Of a stretch of 64,000 nucleotides of DNA, positions 56,591-64,000 are shown piece by piece; the first letter of the stretch is position 1; every line of letters starts with the position of its first letter. Origin of the DNA: Crocinitomicaceae bacterium. Lineage in GTDB: Bacteria; Bacteroidota; Bacteroidia; Flavobacteriales_G; Salibacteraceae. The notes under the pieces are model-generated. The model was not told the origin of the DNA. It saw nothing but the letters and a program-made list of their open reading frames with translations, and did no database searches. A program made the position numbers and the translations under genes. The stretch lies in the NCBI GenBank assembly GCA_002713215.1, contig PAVO01000042.1, forward strand, positions 85,090-149,089, written 5' to 3'.

Positions 56591-57494
56591 GACCATACTC
56601 ATTGTTGATGACGACCCGTTAAACATCAAAGTCATCAATGACATTGTTTTGGAAATTAGTCCTCCAAAATATGAGGTACTTAATGCAAGCAACGCGTCAC
56701 TGGCACTCAAAATAGCAAAGTCTGTGGCTCCCGATCTGATTGTAACCGATTGGGAGATGCCAGAAATGAACGGGATTGAGTTTATTAGGAAATTAAAAGA
56801 AGATCCACAAACCCGGGAAATTCCTGTTATTATGGCTTCTGGCATCATGATCAATTCCGAGGATTTGGATTTGGCATTGTCTTCCGGTGCTATTGATTAC
56901 ATTAGAAAACCCATTGATAAGATTGAGTTTATAGCAAGGGTTAGAACCGTACTGGAGCTTTCCGAGTACGTTCAGGAAATAAAAAACCAAAAGGAGGTCA
57001 TTTTAAAACAACAGGAAGAAATTCACCAACTCGACCTGCTCCAACTGTCAAACGAGTTAACTAGTAAGGAGCAAGAGGTCATTTCGGGACTTAATTTCCT
57101 TACCCAGAACGAGAATGAAAAAAGAATACTGCTTGAAATTATTGAATCCTTAAAACCACATTTAAGTGAGCAGGGAAAGTCTATTTTGAGATCTGCTATG
57201 CTTGATGTTGAATTGCAAAAGACACAAACCTCATTGGTAGAATTGGAACACAAGTTCGATCAAATTAATACTCAATTCTACGAAAAGCTAAGTACTCATT
57301 CAGCTGAAATTACCAAGAACGAAAAGGTGCTTGCGGCTTATATGGCTATGAATTTGTCTCCAACCGAAATCGCCCACATAACTAAAAAGAGTTTAAATAG
57401 TGTAAATGTGGCGTTCTCCAGAATTAGAAATAAACTGGACATTCCTGACAACAAGGCATTAAAACTATACCTGGTAAACCTTAAATCAAGCTAG
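56580..57494 (+). CDS. Response regulator with LuxR-like DNA-binding helix-turn-helix
   Basis: A 304-residue regulator. Receiver domain at residues 5-125: acidic pair DDD (10-12), phosphoacceptor Asp57 (TDWEMPEMNG), Ser87 and Lys110 (RKP). A long coiled coil (about 130-245, Glu/Lys/Gln-rich) follows, then a C-terminal HTH (about 255-300: MNLSPTEIAHITKKSLNSV..RIRNKL) of the GerE/LuxR kind. The ATG is inside the last codons of the kinase gene (11-base overlap), so the two are translationally coupled and form a pair. Its targets cannot be read, but the next gene, a giant secreted protein, lies 149 bases downstream. Confidence 0.9.
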   Translation: MNLKTILIVDDDPLNIKVINDIVLEISPPKYEVLNASNASLALKIAKSVAPDLIVTDWEMPEMNGIEFIRKLKEDPQTREIPVIMASGIMINSEDLDLALSSGAIDYIRKPIDKIEFIARVRTVLELSEYVQEIKNQKEVILKQQEEIHQLDLLQLSNELTSKEQEVISGLNFLTQNENEKRILLEIIESLKPHLSEQGKSILRSAMLDVELQKTQTSLVELEHKFDQINTQFYEKLSTHSAEITKNEKVLAAYMAMNLSPTEIAHITKKSLNSVNVAFSRIRNKLDIPDNKALKLYLVNLKSS

Positions 57495-57533
57495 ACACCT
57501 TCTAGATCTGTCCCTTAGGTTGACCCAATGTAA

Positions 57534-57569
57534 TGTAATTGTAAGGTTGGGCTAATTGTATTGTAATTG
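57534..57569 (+). promoter_or_regulatory. Direct repeats TGTAATTG upstream of the third giant gene
   Basis: TGTAATTG occurs at 57534-57541 and 57562-57569, 28 bases apart, with similar flanks. They lie 32-67 bases upstream of the -7 box. An activator-binding function is a guess. Confidence 0.3.
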
Positions 57570-57600
57570 CTTGTTTCTCTTCCCTTTACTTCAGGCAAGC

Positions 57601-57608
57601 TAGATTTG
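57601..57608 (+). promoter_or_regulatory. -7 promoter box of the third giant gene
   Basis: TAGATTTG matches TAnnTTTG exactly, 35 bases before the ATG at 57644. Confidence 0.45.
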
Positions 57609-57643
57609 ATTTTATAAAACTCACGAAACTAAAATTCTCTGTT

Positions 57644-60600
57644 ATGAAAGCATCTTTATATACAAGAAAGATCATGTTGGGCTATTTACTGGCCATTTTC
57701 TTTTTGATTATTGGCATTGCACTTTTTGCCCAGGCACCGGGATCGCTGGATCACCGATTCAATACTAATGATAGAGGAGAGCGGGGAGGATATGGATTTC
57801 AGAATGTGGTCTATGCCTCTGATATGTTGAGTGATGGAAGTTTATTTGCAGGAGGGCAGTTTACTTCCTATGATGGTCAGGCAGTAGGCCGTGTCGCCAA
57901 ATTAACCCCAGATGGAAAACTCGATACTACATTTAAATCAGCAATAGGTGCCAATAGTGCAGTAACAGCCCTTACGGTGCAACCAGATGGTAAGGTAATA
58001 ATTGGCGGTGCTTTTACTACTTACAATAATGTCTCCAGCAAATACTTGGCTCGAATCAATACTGATGGAAGTATCGATACCTCATTTAAGATCGGAACAG
58101 GATTCAATAATCGGGTATACAGTATTGCTGTTCAGGCGGATGGTAAAATTCTTGTCGGGGGTTGGTTTACCACCTATAAGGGTACAACAGCTAACCGAAT
58201 TGTTCGATTGGAATCCAATGGGTCAGTCGATGCTAGCTTCAATGCCTACGGAGGAGTTAATGCTAATGTGGAAGATATTGATTTTCAGTCCAATGGTAAA
58301 ATTATTGTTGCTGGTTGGTTTACAACACATGGCACAAGCAATACTTCAGTGTACCGAATGTGTCGCCTGGACACTACAGGTGGCCTTGATACTACTTTCA
58401 AGTTTCAAAATGGTGGTTTCAATTATGTCGTTTCCGAAATAAACATTCAACCTGATGGCAAAATATTGGCGATTGGTGCGTATACCAAAGTTGAGAATTT
58501 GAACATTAACAAAATTGCTCGAATTAAAGCTGACGGAGGATTAGATTCTGCTTTCTATAACAAAACACAACCGGGTTTTGCAGCAAGAAACCCAAACGAT
58601 ATCAAGACATTGCCCAACGGCGATATTATAGTTGCGGGTGATTTTTTAAAATACAAAAACGTAACAGTATCACGACTCATTCGATTGAGTTCCGATGGTA
58701 CATGGGATCAGAATTCAGGAACCGAAATCGGCGGTACAATTGCCTCGGTTCATTATCAACCGAATTCTAAAAAACTCATCATTTTAGGGTCCTTTGGTCA
58801 GGTCGCCGGTATCCAGCGTGTATACGTTACCCGGTTGGCCAGTGATTGGACTAATGACCTAACTTATGCTCCCGTGACAGGAATGAATAACTCAGCTTAT
58901 GCCATGACCTTCCAAGCGGATGGGAAAATTCTTATAGGTGGTGCATTCACAACTTACAATGGCAAACCAGCAAAAATGCTGGTTAGGATAGATTCAGCAA
59001 AAGGTGAAATTGATCCAACATTTAATTCGGGTGGATTTACACTGTCAAATTCTGCTAGTCAAATTGCAGTACAAGCCGACGGAAAAATAGTCGTTGGTGG
59101 GTGGATTAGTACTTATAATGGCCAATCTGCCGGAAATATTCTTCGATTGGAAACCAATGGAGACAAGGATACTTCTTTTCCAAAAGGCAGTGGCTTTAAC
59201 AGTACGGTTCAAAACCTGGTTATTCAACCCGACAGTAAGGTTGTTTGCATTGGAAATTTCACCTCATATAATGGAACCGCACGCAAGTACGTTGCAAGGC
59301 TAAACCCTGATGGAACCCTGGACAATAGTTTTTCATACACTTCCGGATTCAATAATGTTCCCTATGAAATCGCCTTACAGGCTGACGGTAAAATTATAAT
59401 CGCTGGTTCTTTTACCAATTATAATGGAACCACCGTAAACCGATTGGTCAGGTTGAACACCAATGGTACGGTTGATGCTACTTTTAATTCCAATGTCGGC
59501 TCAGGTGCCAACAACCATATCTGGAGCGGATTGCTTGTGCAACCCGATGGGAAAATTCTACTCGCAGGGGCATTTTCTCAGTGGAAAGGGGTTAGTGCCA
59601 ATCGAATTGTGAGGCTAGATTCTAATGGGAACAGAGACAACACATTTACCACCTCAGGCCCCAATAATAATATATTGCACATAGCACGCCAGTCCGATGG
59701 TAAATACGTAATTATAGGAGCCTTTTCCACCTTTGGAGGAACGACCCGACAAAAGATTGTTCGATTGAATGCTAATGGAAGTGTGGATAATAGCTACGAT
59801 CCGGGCACTGGATTCGTCAACAAAATTCAACAAGGAGCACTATTGCTCTACCCGGACAACAAGGCCCTGGTGAGTGCCAGCAATAATTACAGCTATCAAG
59901 GCTTTGGCAAAAACCAATTGTTTAGAATAACAGCCGACTCGGGTTGTGTGATGGGGTCCGCTATTTCACATAAAAACATTTCTTGTAACGGGTTAAGCGA
60001 TGGGAGTGCTCAAGTAGTTGTTTCAGGAAACACGGGTCCTGCAACCTATTTGTGGAACAATTCAGGTTCCTCAACCGCATCTACCATTTCAGCATTATCA
60101 GCGGGAACATACAAAGTGGTTGTTACTGATTCTATTGGATGCAAGGACAGTACGGAAGTATCCATTGTCAACCCCTCTAAAGTCTCAGCGAGTGCTAATG
60201 TTTCCAAAGGAATTTCCAGTGTCGGAGGATCTAATGGTGAAGCGACTGGTAGTGCAACAGGTGGAACAAGCCCCTATGCCTTCAAGTGGAGTAATGGGTC
60301 AAATTGGAAAATCAACATTGGATTAAATGCCGGTTCATACAAAGTTACCGTCACTGATGATCGAGGTTGTACAGATACCGCTACGGTAAATCTAGAAGAC
60401 CCTCCCGGTCCTCCGACAATCACCTCATTTTCTCCGGTAAAAGCACAAGTTGGAGACACAATTACCATTACAGGGACCAATTTTAGTGCAACTCTTTCTG
60501 AAAACACAGCATACTTTGGCGGGAGTAAAGCAGTTTTAGCAAGTGCTTCGGCTACTCAAATTAAAGCGGTAGTACCCAGTGGAGCGACCTATTCATTTAT

Positions 60601-63600
60601 TTCTATAACTACATCGGATTCCAATTGGATAGCCTACAGCAGACTACCTTTTATGCCAACTTTCTCCGGGAAATCAACTTTAACTGCCACCGATTTTGAT
60701 TCAAGAGTAAACATTGGATTGGGGTCCTTTTCAAACTCTTATGGATTAGCAGTTGCAGACCTCAATAACGATGGAAAAAATGAATTTGTAGTTTGTAGGG
60801 AGAATAATGCAAAAGTTTCGATCTATCCTAATAATTCAACCAGCGGATCAATCACGACCAGTTCGTTTGGAACTGCTATAGACCTATCAGTTGCGAGTGG
60901 TAATTATCCCACCCAAATAGCTACTGGTGACATGGATGGCGATGGATTGCAAGACCTTGTTGTGGTATGTCGACTTTCGAATAAGCTGGTTGTTTTCAGA
61001 AACACAACAAGCGGAAGCACAATTACAATGGCTTCACCAGTCTATTTCAGTTTTGGAACAGCCAATCCGACAAACCCGGATGTTCGTGATATTGATGGAG
61101 ATGGAAAACTAGATGTTACCATTAATAGTTACGCTGGAAAAATTTTGATATTCAGAAATACAAGTACCGGATCGGGGAATATAAATTTCGCCTCGTATCA
61201 AACCCATATTGCCCATACCGGGTCTTATTATCAAAAACTTGGGGACATAGACGGAGATGGAAAACCCGATTTGGTGGTTTCCAATTCCGACCATGGTCCT
61301 TCTATATCTTTATATAGAAACATAAGCACATCTGGGAACATTAGCTTTGCAAGTGAGGTTAGATTTAATGGTAGTCCGGGGTATTTTTTCGACATCGAAG
61401 TAGGAGACTTGGATGGTGATGGAAAGCTGGATGTTTTTGTTGCCGACCAGTCTAAAAAACGAATTGCAGTATGGCGAAATACAGCGAGTAGCGGCACAAT
61501 TAACTCGGCCTCCCTTGCCACAGTGCAATATTTTACTTCTACGGTTACTGGATTGTATATGATATCTGCAGGAGATTTGAATGGAGATGGAAAGATTGAT
61601 ATTGTGGTAAACAATGGACATCCAAATTTGAATAAAATTACCATCTGGCCCAATACAAGTACATCGGGGTCAATTTCATTTGCCTCTTCCTTTCAAATGT
61701 CCACAGGAAATTACAGCGCAAGAGTTAAAGTAGCGGATTTCGATTCAGATGGAAAATCGGATATTGCCGTTATTGGAAATCCTTATCTCGGGATATTTAG
61801 AAACAATCCTCCTGCTCCGGTTATTGCGAATAATACCATCGATTCTACGCAAACCTTATGCGCTGGTGATACAGCAAAAATACTTACTGGTTCAAGTCCT
61901 ACGGGTGGAAATGGAAGTTACACCTATGTATGGCTGTCTTCAACAACGAGTTCTAGCGCCGGTTTTACGTCTGCGGCCGGAACCAACAACACCAACGATT
62001 ACTTACCTTCTCCTGTACCAACACAAACATTTTGGTACAAAAGGGCCGTAGCTTCAGGGATTATGCACGATACTTCCAATGTGGTAGCAATAGCTGTAAA
62101 TCCCGTTCCCACCAATCAGACCGTTACGGCTGCCGACACAAGCAAGTGTGATACATCAGGCACCACCTTTACTTTGGGAGGATCACAATCAGGGTTCGTA
62201 TACACACTATATGATTCCAGCAATACAATGATTGATGGGCCGAAAAGTGGCATAGGCTCTAGCTTAACCTTTTCAACCGGCACCCTTACGGCTACTAAAT
62301 CTTTTTATATCAAAGGTGAGAAACCTACTTCGGCATTGAAGTGTAATGGTTCTAATACGCGTATCACTATAAATGGATTAGACATTAGTCCGAGCAAATT
62401 TCCTTCATTCACGGCTGAGGCATGGGTTAAGATTAACTCAACTACAGGCTTACAAACAATTGTTGGAAATGATAATGGAGGCTACGATCGGGGAATTGTC
62501 ATCTGGAATGGCAAGTATCACATTTTTGCAGGCCGAGACATCAACACGAATATCACGCCTGTCACAGGCTCATGGCAGCATGTTGCTATCAGCTGGACCA
62601 CAACTGGAATAACCATGTTCGTGAATGGTGTAAGTGTTTATACAACTTCTGCAGAGTCTGCTAGTACGGGTCCAAATGCGACTTATATAAGTGGCATCTA
62701 CACTTTTAATGGTGTAGTAGATGAAGTTCGAATGTGGAGCACAGCTAGAACAGCAAGCCAGATCTCAGCTAATATGAACAAATCGCTGTCCGGTTCTGAA
62801 TCTGGATTAATCGCGTATTACGACCTCAACGAAGGATCCGGAACCACTGCGAATGACAAAACATCAAATTCGCGTAACGGTACCATTACGAATATCAATC
62901 AAAGTACGGATTGGGTAGCTGGATATGGAAGTGGAGGAGGATGTTCTAAAGTCATGAACAATGGAAAAATGACACGAATCCTGGTGAATCCTTTCTTCAC
63001 TGCAAGTGCCAAAGTAGATTCTAATGTAACCTGCTTTGGATTGTCAAATGGAGGTGCTTCTGCTTCTAAGACTGGTGGTACCTCTCCCGTGAAGTATTCT
63101 TGGTCAAACAACGACACAACTTCTTCTATTCAAAATCTTGTAGCAGGTAAATACTACGTTACGGTAACTGATGGAAATGCCTGTACCGATTCTGCTTCTA
63201 TAACCATAAGCCAACCTGCTAAACTGATTGCAACAGCTAAGGTTGATTCCAACATTTCCTGTAAGGATAAAACGGATGGGGTTTTGAGTGTCTCTGTCTC
63301 AGGAGGAACTACTTCCTATGCTTATAAGTGGTCGAACAATAAAACCACCATGTCAATTAACAATCTCGCAATAGGAAGCTATTTGGTTACGGTAACAGAT
63401 AGCAAAGGATGTGTTGATACAGATTCAATTTTTGTTGGCTATAAAGGATCTTATGTTCCGCCAATTGTCAATTTTCCTAATCCTTCTGCAACCTGTAATA
63501 ATGCACCTCCTATCACTCTTTCAGGTGCAACTCCCACAGGAGGGGTTTATTCGGGTAAGAATGTTACTTCCGGAGATTTCCTTGGCTCAAGCGCAGGATC

Positions 63601-64000
63601 AGGTACCGATACTTTGTATTATACCTATACCGATTCAATAGGGTGTAAGACGGCGGATACTGCTTACATTGTAGTGAACGGAGCACCGACTGTTACTCTT
63701 AATTTATTGAGTAAAATCTGTGCAGATAACGGGGTAAAACCACTCACAGGAGCCAGCCCAGCGGGTGGTACATATAAAGGAAATGGAGTTTATTTGAGCA
63801 ACTTTTACCCGGATACTGCCGGGGTTGGTTCTCACACCATTACTTACGTGTATACCAATACAAACAGTTGTACTGATTCAGTATCACAATCTCAGGTGGT
63901 TAACGCATTACCTACGGTTAGTTTTTCAACTCAGAATAACTGGTGTTTGAATGCGGCTCCGATAAATCTAACTACCGGAACACCAACAGGTGGATCCTAT
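57644..64000 (+). CDS. Giant secreted mosaic protein, delta-60/SprB/IPT/FG-GAP/LamG (3' end outside window)
   Basis: I translated the frame from ATG 57644 to the last base; no stop occurs over 2,119 codons, so the gene continues beyond the window. After an N-terminal hydrophobic signal region (ends near ALFAQ, residue 31) come delta-60 repeats (about 53-752; motifs like VQPDGKVIIGGAFTTYN and RLNPDGTLDNSF), SprB-like repeats (about 766-919; CNGLSDGSA..LWNN..LSAGTYKVVVTD), an IPT/TIG domain (about 921-1,000; ITSFSPVKAQVGDTITITG), seven FG-GAP/VCBS repeats with DxDGDGKxD motifs (about 1,016-1,389), an Ig-like part, a LamG-like domain (about 1,563-1,766; GLIAYYDLNEGSG), a second SprB pair (about 1,786-1,933) and GGxYSGxNV Ig-like units as in the two giants at the window start. 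FG-GAP motifs bind calcium in known families. SprB modules are linked to gliding adhesins. A T9SS domain is expected beyond the window. Confidence 0.88.
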   Translation, partial: MKASLYTRKIMLGYLLAIFFLIIGIALFAQAPGSLDHRFNTNDRGERGGYGFQNVVYASDMLSDGSLFAGGQFTSYDGQAVGRVAKLTPDGKLDTTFKSAIGANSAVTALTVQPDGKVIIGGAFTTYNNVSSKYLARINTDGSIDTSFKIGTGFNNRVYSIAVQADGKILVGGWFTTYKGTTANRIVRLESNGSVDASFNAYGGVNANVEDIDFQSNGKIIVAGWFTTHGTSNTSVYRMCRLDTTGGLDTTFKFQNGGFNYVVSEINIQPDGKILAIGAYTKVENLNINKIARIKADGGLDSAFYNKTQPGFAARNPNDIKTLPNGDIIVAGDFLKYKNVTVSRLIRLSSDGTWDQNSGTEIGGTIASVHYQPNSKKLIILGSFGQVAGIQRVYVTRLASDWTNDLTYAPVTGMNNSAYAMTFQADGKILIGGAFTTYNGKPAKMLVRIDSAKGEIDPTFNSGGFTLSNSASQIAVQADGKIVVGGWISTYNGQSAGNILRLETNGDKDTSFPKGSGFNSTVQNLVIQPDSKVVCIGNFTSYNGTARKYVARLNPDGTLDNSFSYTSGFNNVPYEIALQADGKIIIAGSFTNYNGTTVNRLVRLNTNGTVDATFNSNVGSGANNHIWSGLLVQPDGKILLAGAFSQWKGVSANRIVRLDSNGNRDNTFTTSGPNNNILHIARQSDGKYVIIGAFSTFGGTTRQKIVRLNANGSVDNSYDPGTGFVNKIQQGALLLYPDNKALVSASNNYSYQGFGKNQLFRITADSGCVMGSAISHKNISCNGLSDGSAQVVVSGNTGPATYLWNNSGSSTASTISALSAGTYKVVVTDSIGCKDSTEVSIVNPSKVSASANVSKGISSVGGSNGEATGSATGGTSPYAFKWSNGSNWKINIGLNAGSYKVTVTDDRGCTDTATVNLEDPPGPPTITSFSPVKAQVGDTITITGTNFSATLSENTAYFGGSKAVLASASATQIKAVVPSGATYSFISITTSDSNWIAYSRLPFMPTFSGKSTLTATDFDSRVNIGLGSFSNSYGLAVADLNNDGKNEFVVCRENNAKVSIYPNNSTSGSITTSSFGTAIDLSVASGNYPTQIATGDMDGDGLQDLVVVCRLSNKLVVFRNTTSGSTITMASPVYFSFGTANPTNPDVRDIDGDGKLDVTINSYAGKILIFRNTSTGSGNINFASYQTHIAHTGSYYQKLGDIDGDGKPDLVVSNSDHGPSISLYRNISTSGNISFASEVRFNGSPGYFFDIEVGDLDGDGKLDVFVADQSKKRIAVWRNTASSGTINSASLATVQYFTSTVTGLYMISAGDLNGDGKIDIVVNNGHPNLNKITIWPNTSTSGSISFASSFQMSTGNYSARVKVADFDSDGKSDIAVIGNPYLGIFRNNPPAPVIANNTIDSTQTLCAGDTAKILTGSSPTGGNGSYTYVWLSSTTSSSAGFTSAAGTNNTNDYLPSPVPTQTFWYKRAVASGIMHDTSNVVAIAVNPVPTNQTVTAADTSKCDTSGTTFTLGGSQSGFVYTLYDSSNTMIDGPKSGIGSSLTFSTGTLTATKSFYIKGEKPTSALKCNGSNTRITINGLDISPSKFPSFTAEAWVKINSTTGLQTIVGNDNGGYDRGIVIWNGKYHIFAGRDINTNITPVTGSWQHVAISWTTTGITMFVNGVSVYTTSAESASTGPNATYISGIYTFNGVVDEVRMWSTARTASQISANMNKSLSGSESGLIAYYDLNEGSGTTANDKTSNSRNGTITNINQSTDWVAGYGSGGGCSKVMNNGKMTRILVNPFFTASAKVDSNVTCFGLSNGGASASKTGGTSPVKYSWSNNDTTSSIQNLVAGKYYVTVTDGNACTDSASITISQPAKLIATAKVDSNISCKDKTDGVLSVSVSGGTTSYAYKWSNNKTTMSINNLAIGSYLVTVTDSKGCVDTDSIFVGYKGSYVPPIVNFPNPSATCNNAPPITLSGATPTGGVYSGKNVTSGDFLGSSAGSGTDTLYYTYTDSIGCKTADTAYIVVNGAPTVTLNLLSKICADNGVKPLTGASPAGGTYKGNGVYLSNFYPDTAGVGSHTITYVYTNTNSCTDSVSQSQVVNALPTVSFSTQNNWCLNAAPINLTTGTPTGGSY

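Noticed and set aside
58002..63641. Several short ORFs in other frames under the third giant gene
   Set aside because: One frame is open throughout with repeated protein modules; the others are shadows.

Overview
The window looks like a chromosome segment of a marine-type Bacteroidota bacterium (Flavobacteriia or a close relative; the sequence does not fix the genus). The evidence is several giant secreted proteins with type IX secretion (T9SS) C-terminal sorting domains, SprB and delta-60 repeats, Bacteroidota -7 promoter boxes (TAnnTTTG, often followed by GCAC or GCGC), few Shine-Dalgarno sites, TonB-like and outer-membrane barrel genes, and moderate-to-low G+C.

Layout. (1) 1-18.6 kb: two giant paralogous surface proteins in tandem, the first cut by the window edge, built from mega-repeats of about 1.6 kb and ending in almost the same T9SS domain. 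A small GyrI-like gene follows. (2) 19.2-25.9 kb: an integron-attC-like palindrome and a short orphan ORF, then a lipid-type metabolic island: a PAP2 phosphatase on the minus strand diverging from a compact FAAL-ACP-reductase / cytochrome P450 / membrane desaturase operon. This is the best candidate in the window for an undescribed biosynthetic system. (3) 26.2-29.6 kb: a DUF808 membrane protein, an aminoglycoside-phosphotransferase-like kinase, the RNase P RNA gene with its terminator, and an extended SDR. (4) 29.7-36.4 kb: a minus-strand set of three secreted proteins, two of them large relatives, one carrying 97-residue tandem repeats. (5) 36.5-42.1 kb: YebC, then a minus-strand run of korA, korB, a TonB/TPR-like protein, a DUF3817 protein and a lipoprotein. 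(6) 42.2-47.4 kb: a frameshifted outer-membrane barrel pseudogene and a small polysaccharide locus (GT4, divergent Wzz and O-antigen ligase/polymerase), then a barrel-like protein. (7) 47.6-57.5 kb: a GH3/beta-lactamase-like fusion, a DPP4-type peptidase and an overlapping two-component pair (propeller sensor kinase and LuxR-like response regulator). (8) 57.6-64.0 kb: a third giant secreted protein, open to the window end (at least 2119 codons), a mosaic of delta-60, SprB, IPT, FG-GAP, LamG and Ig-like modules.

Taken together the window is rich in cell-surface and secreted functions, with housekeeping genes (rnpB, yebC, korAB) scattered between them. All assignments come from reading sequence motifs; no database search was run.
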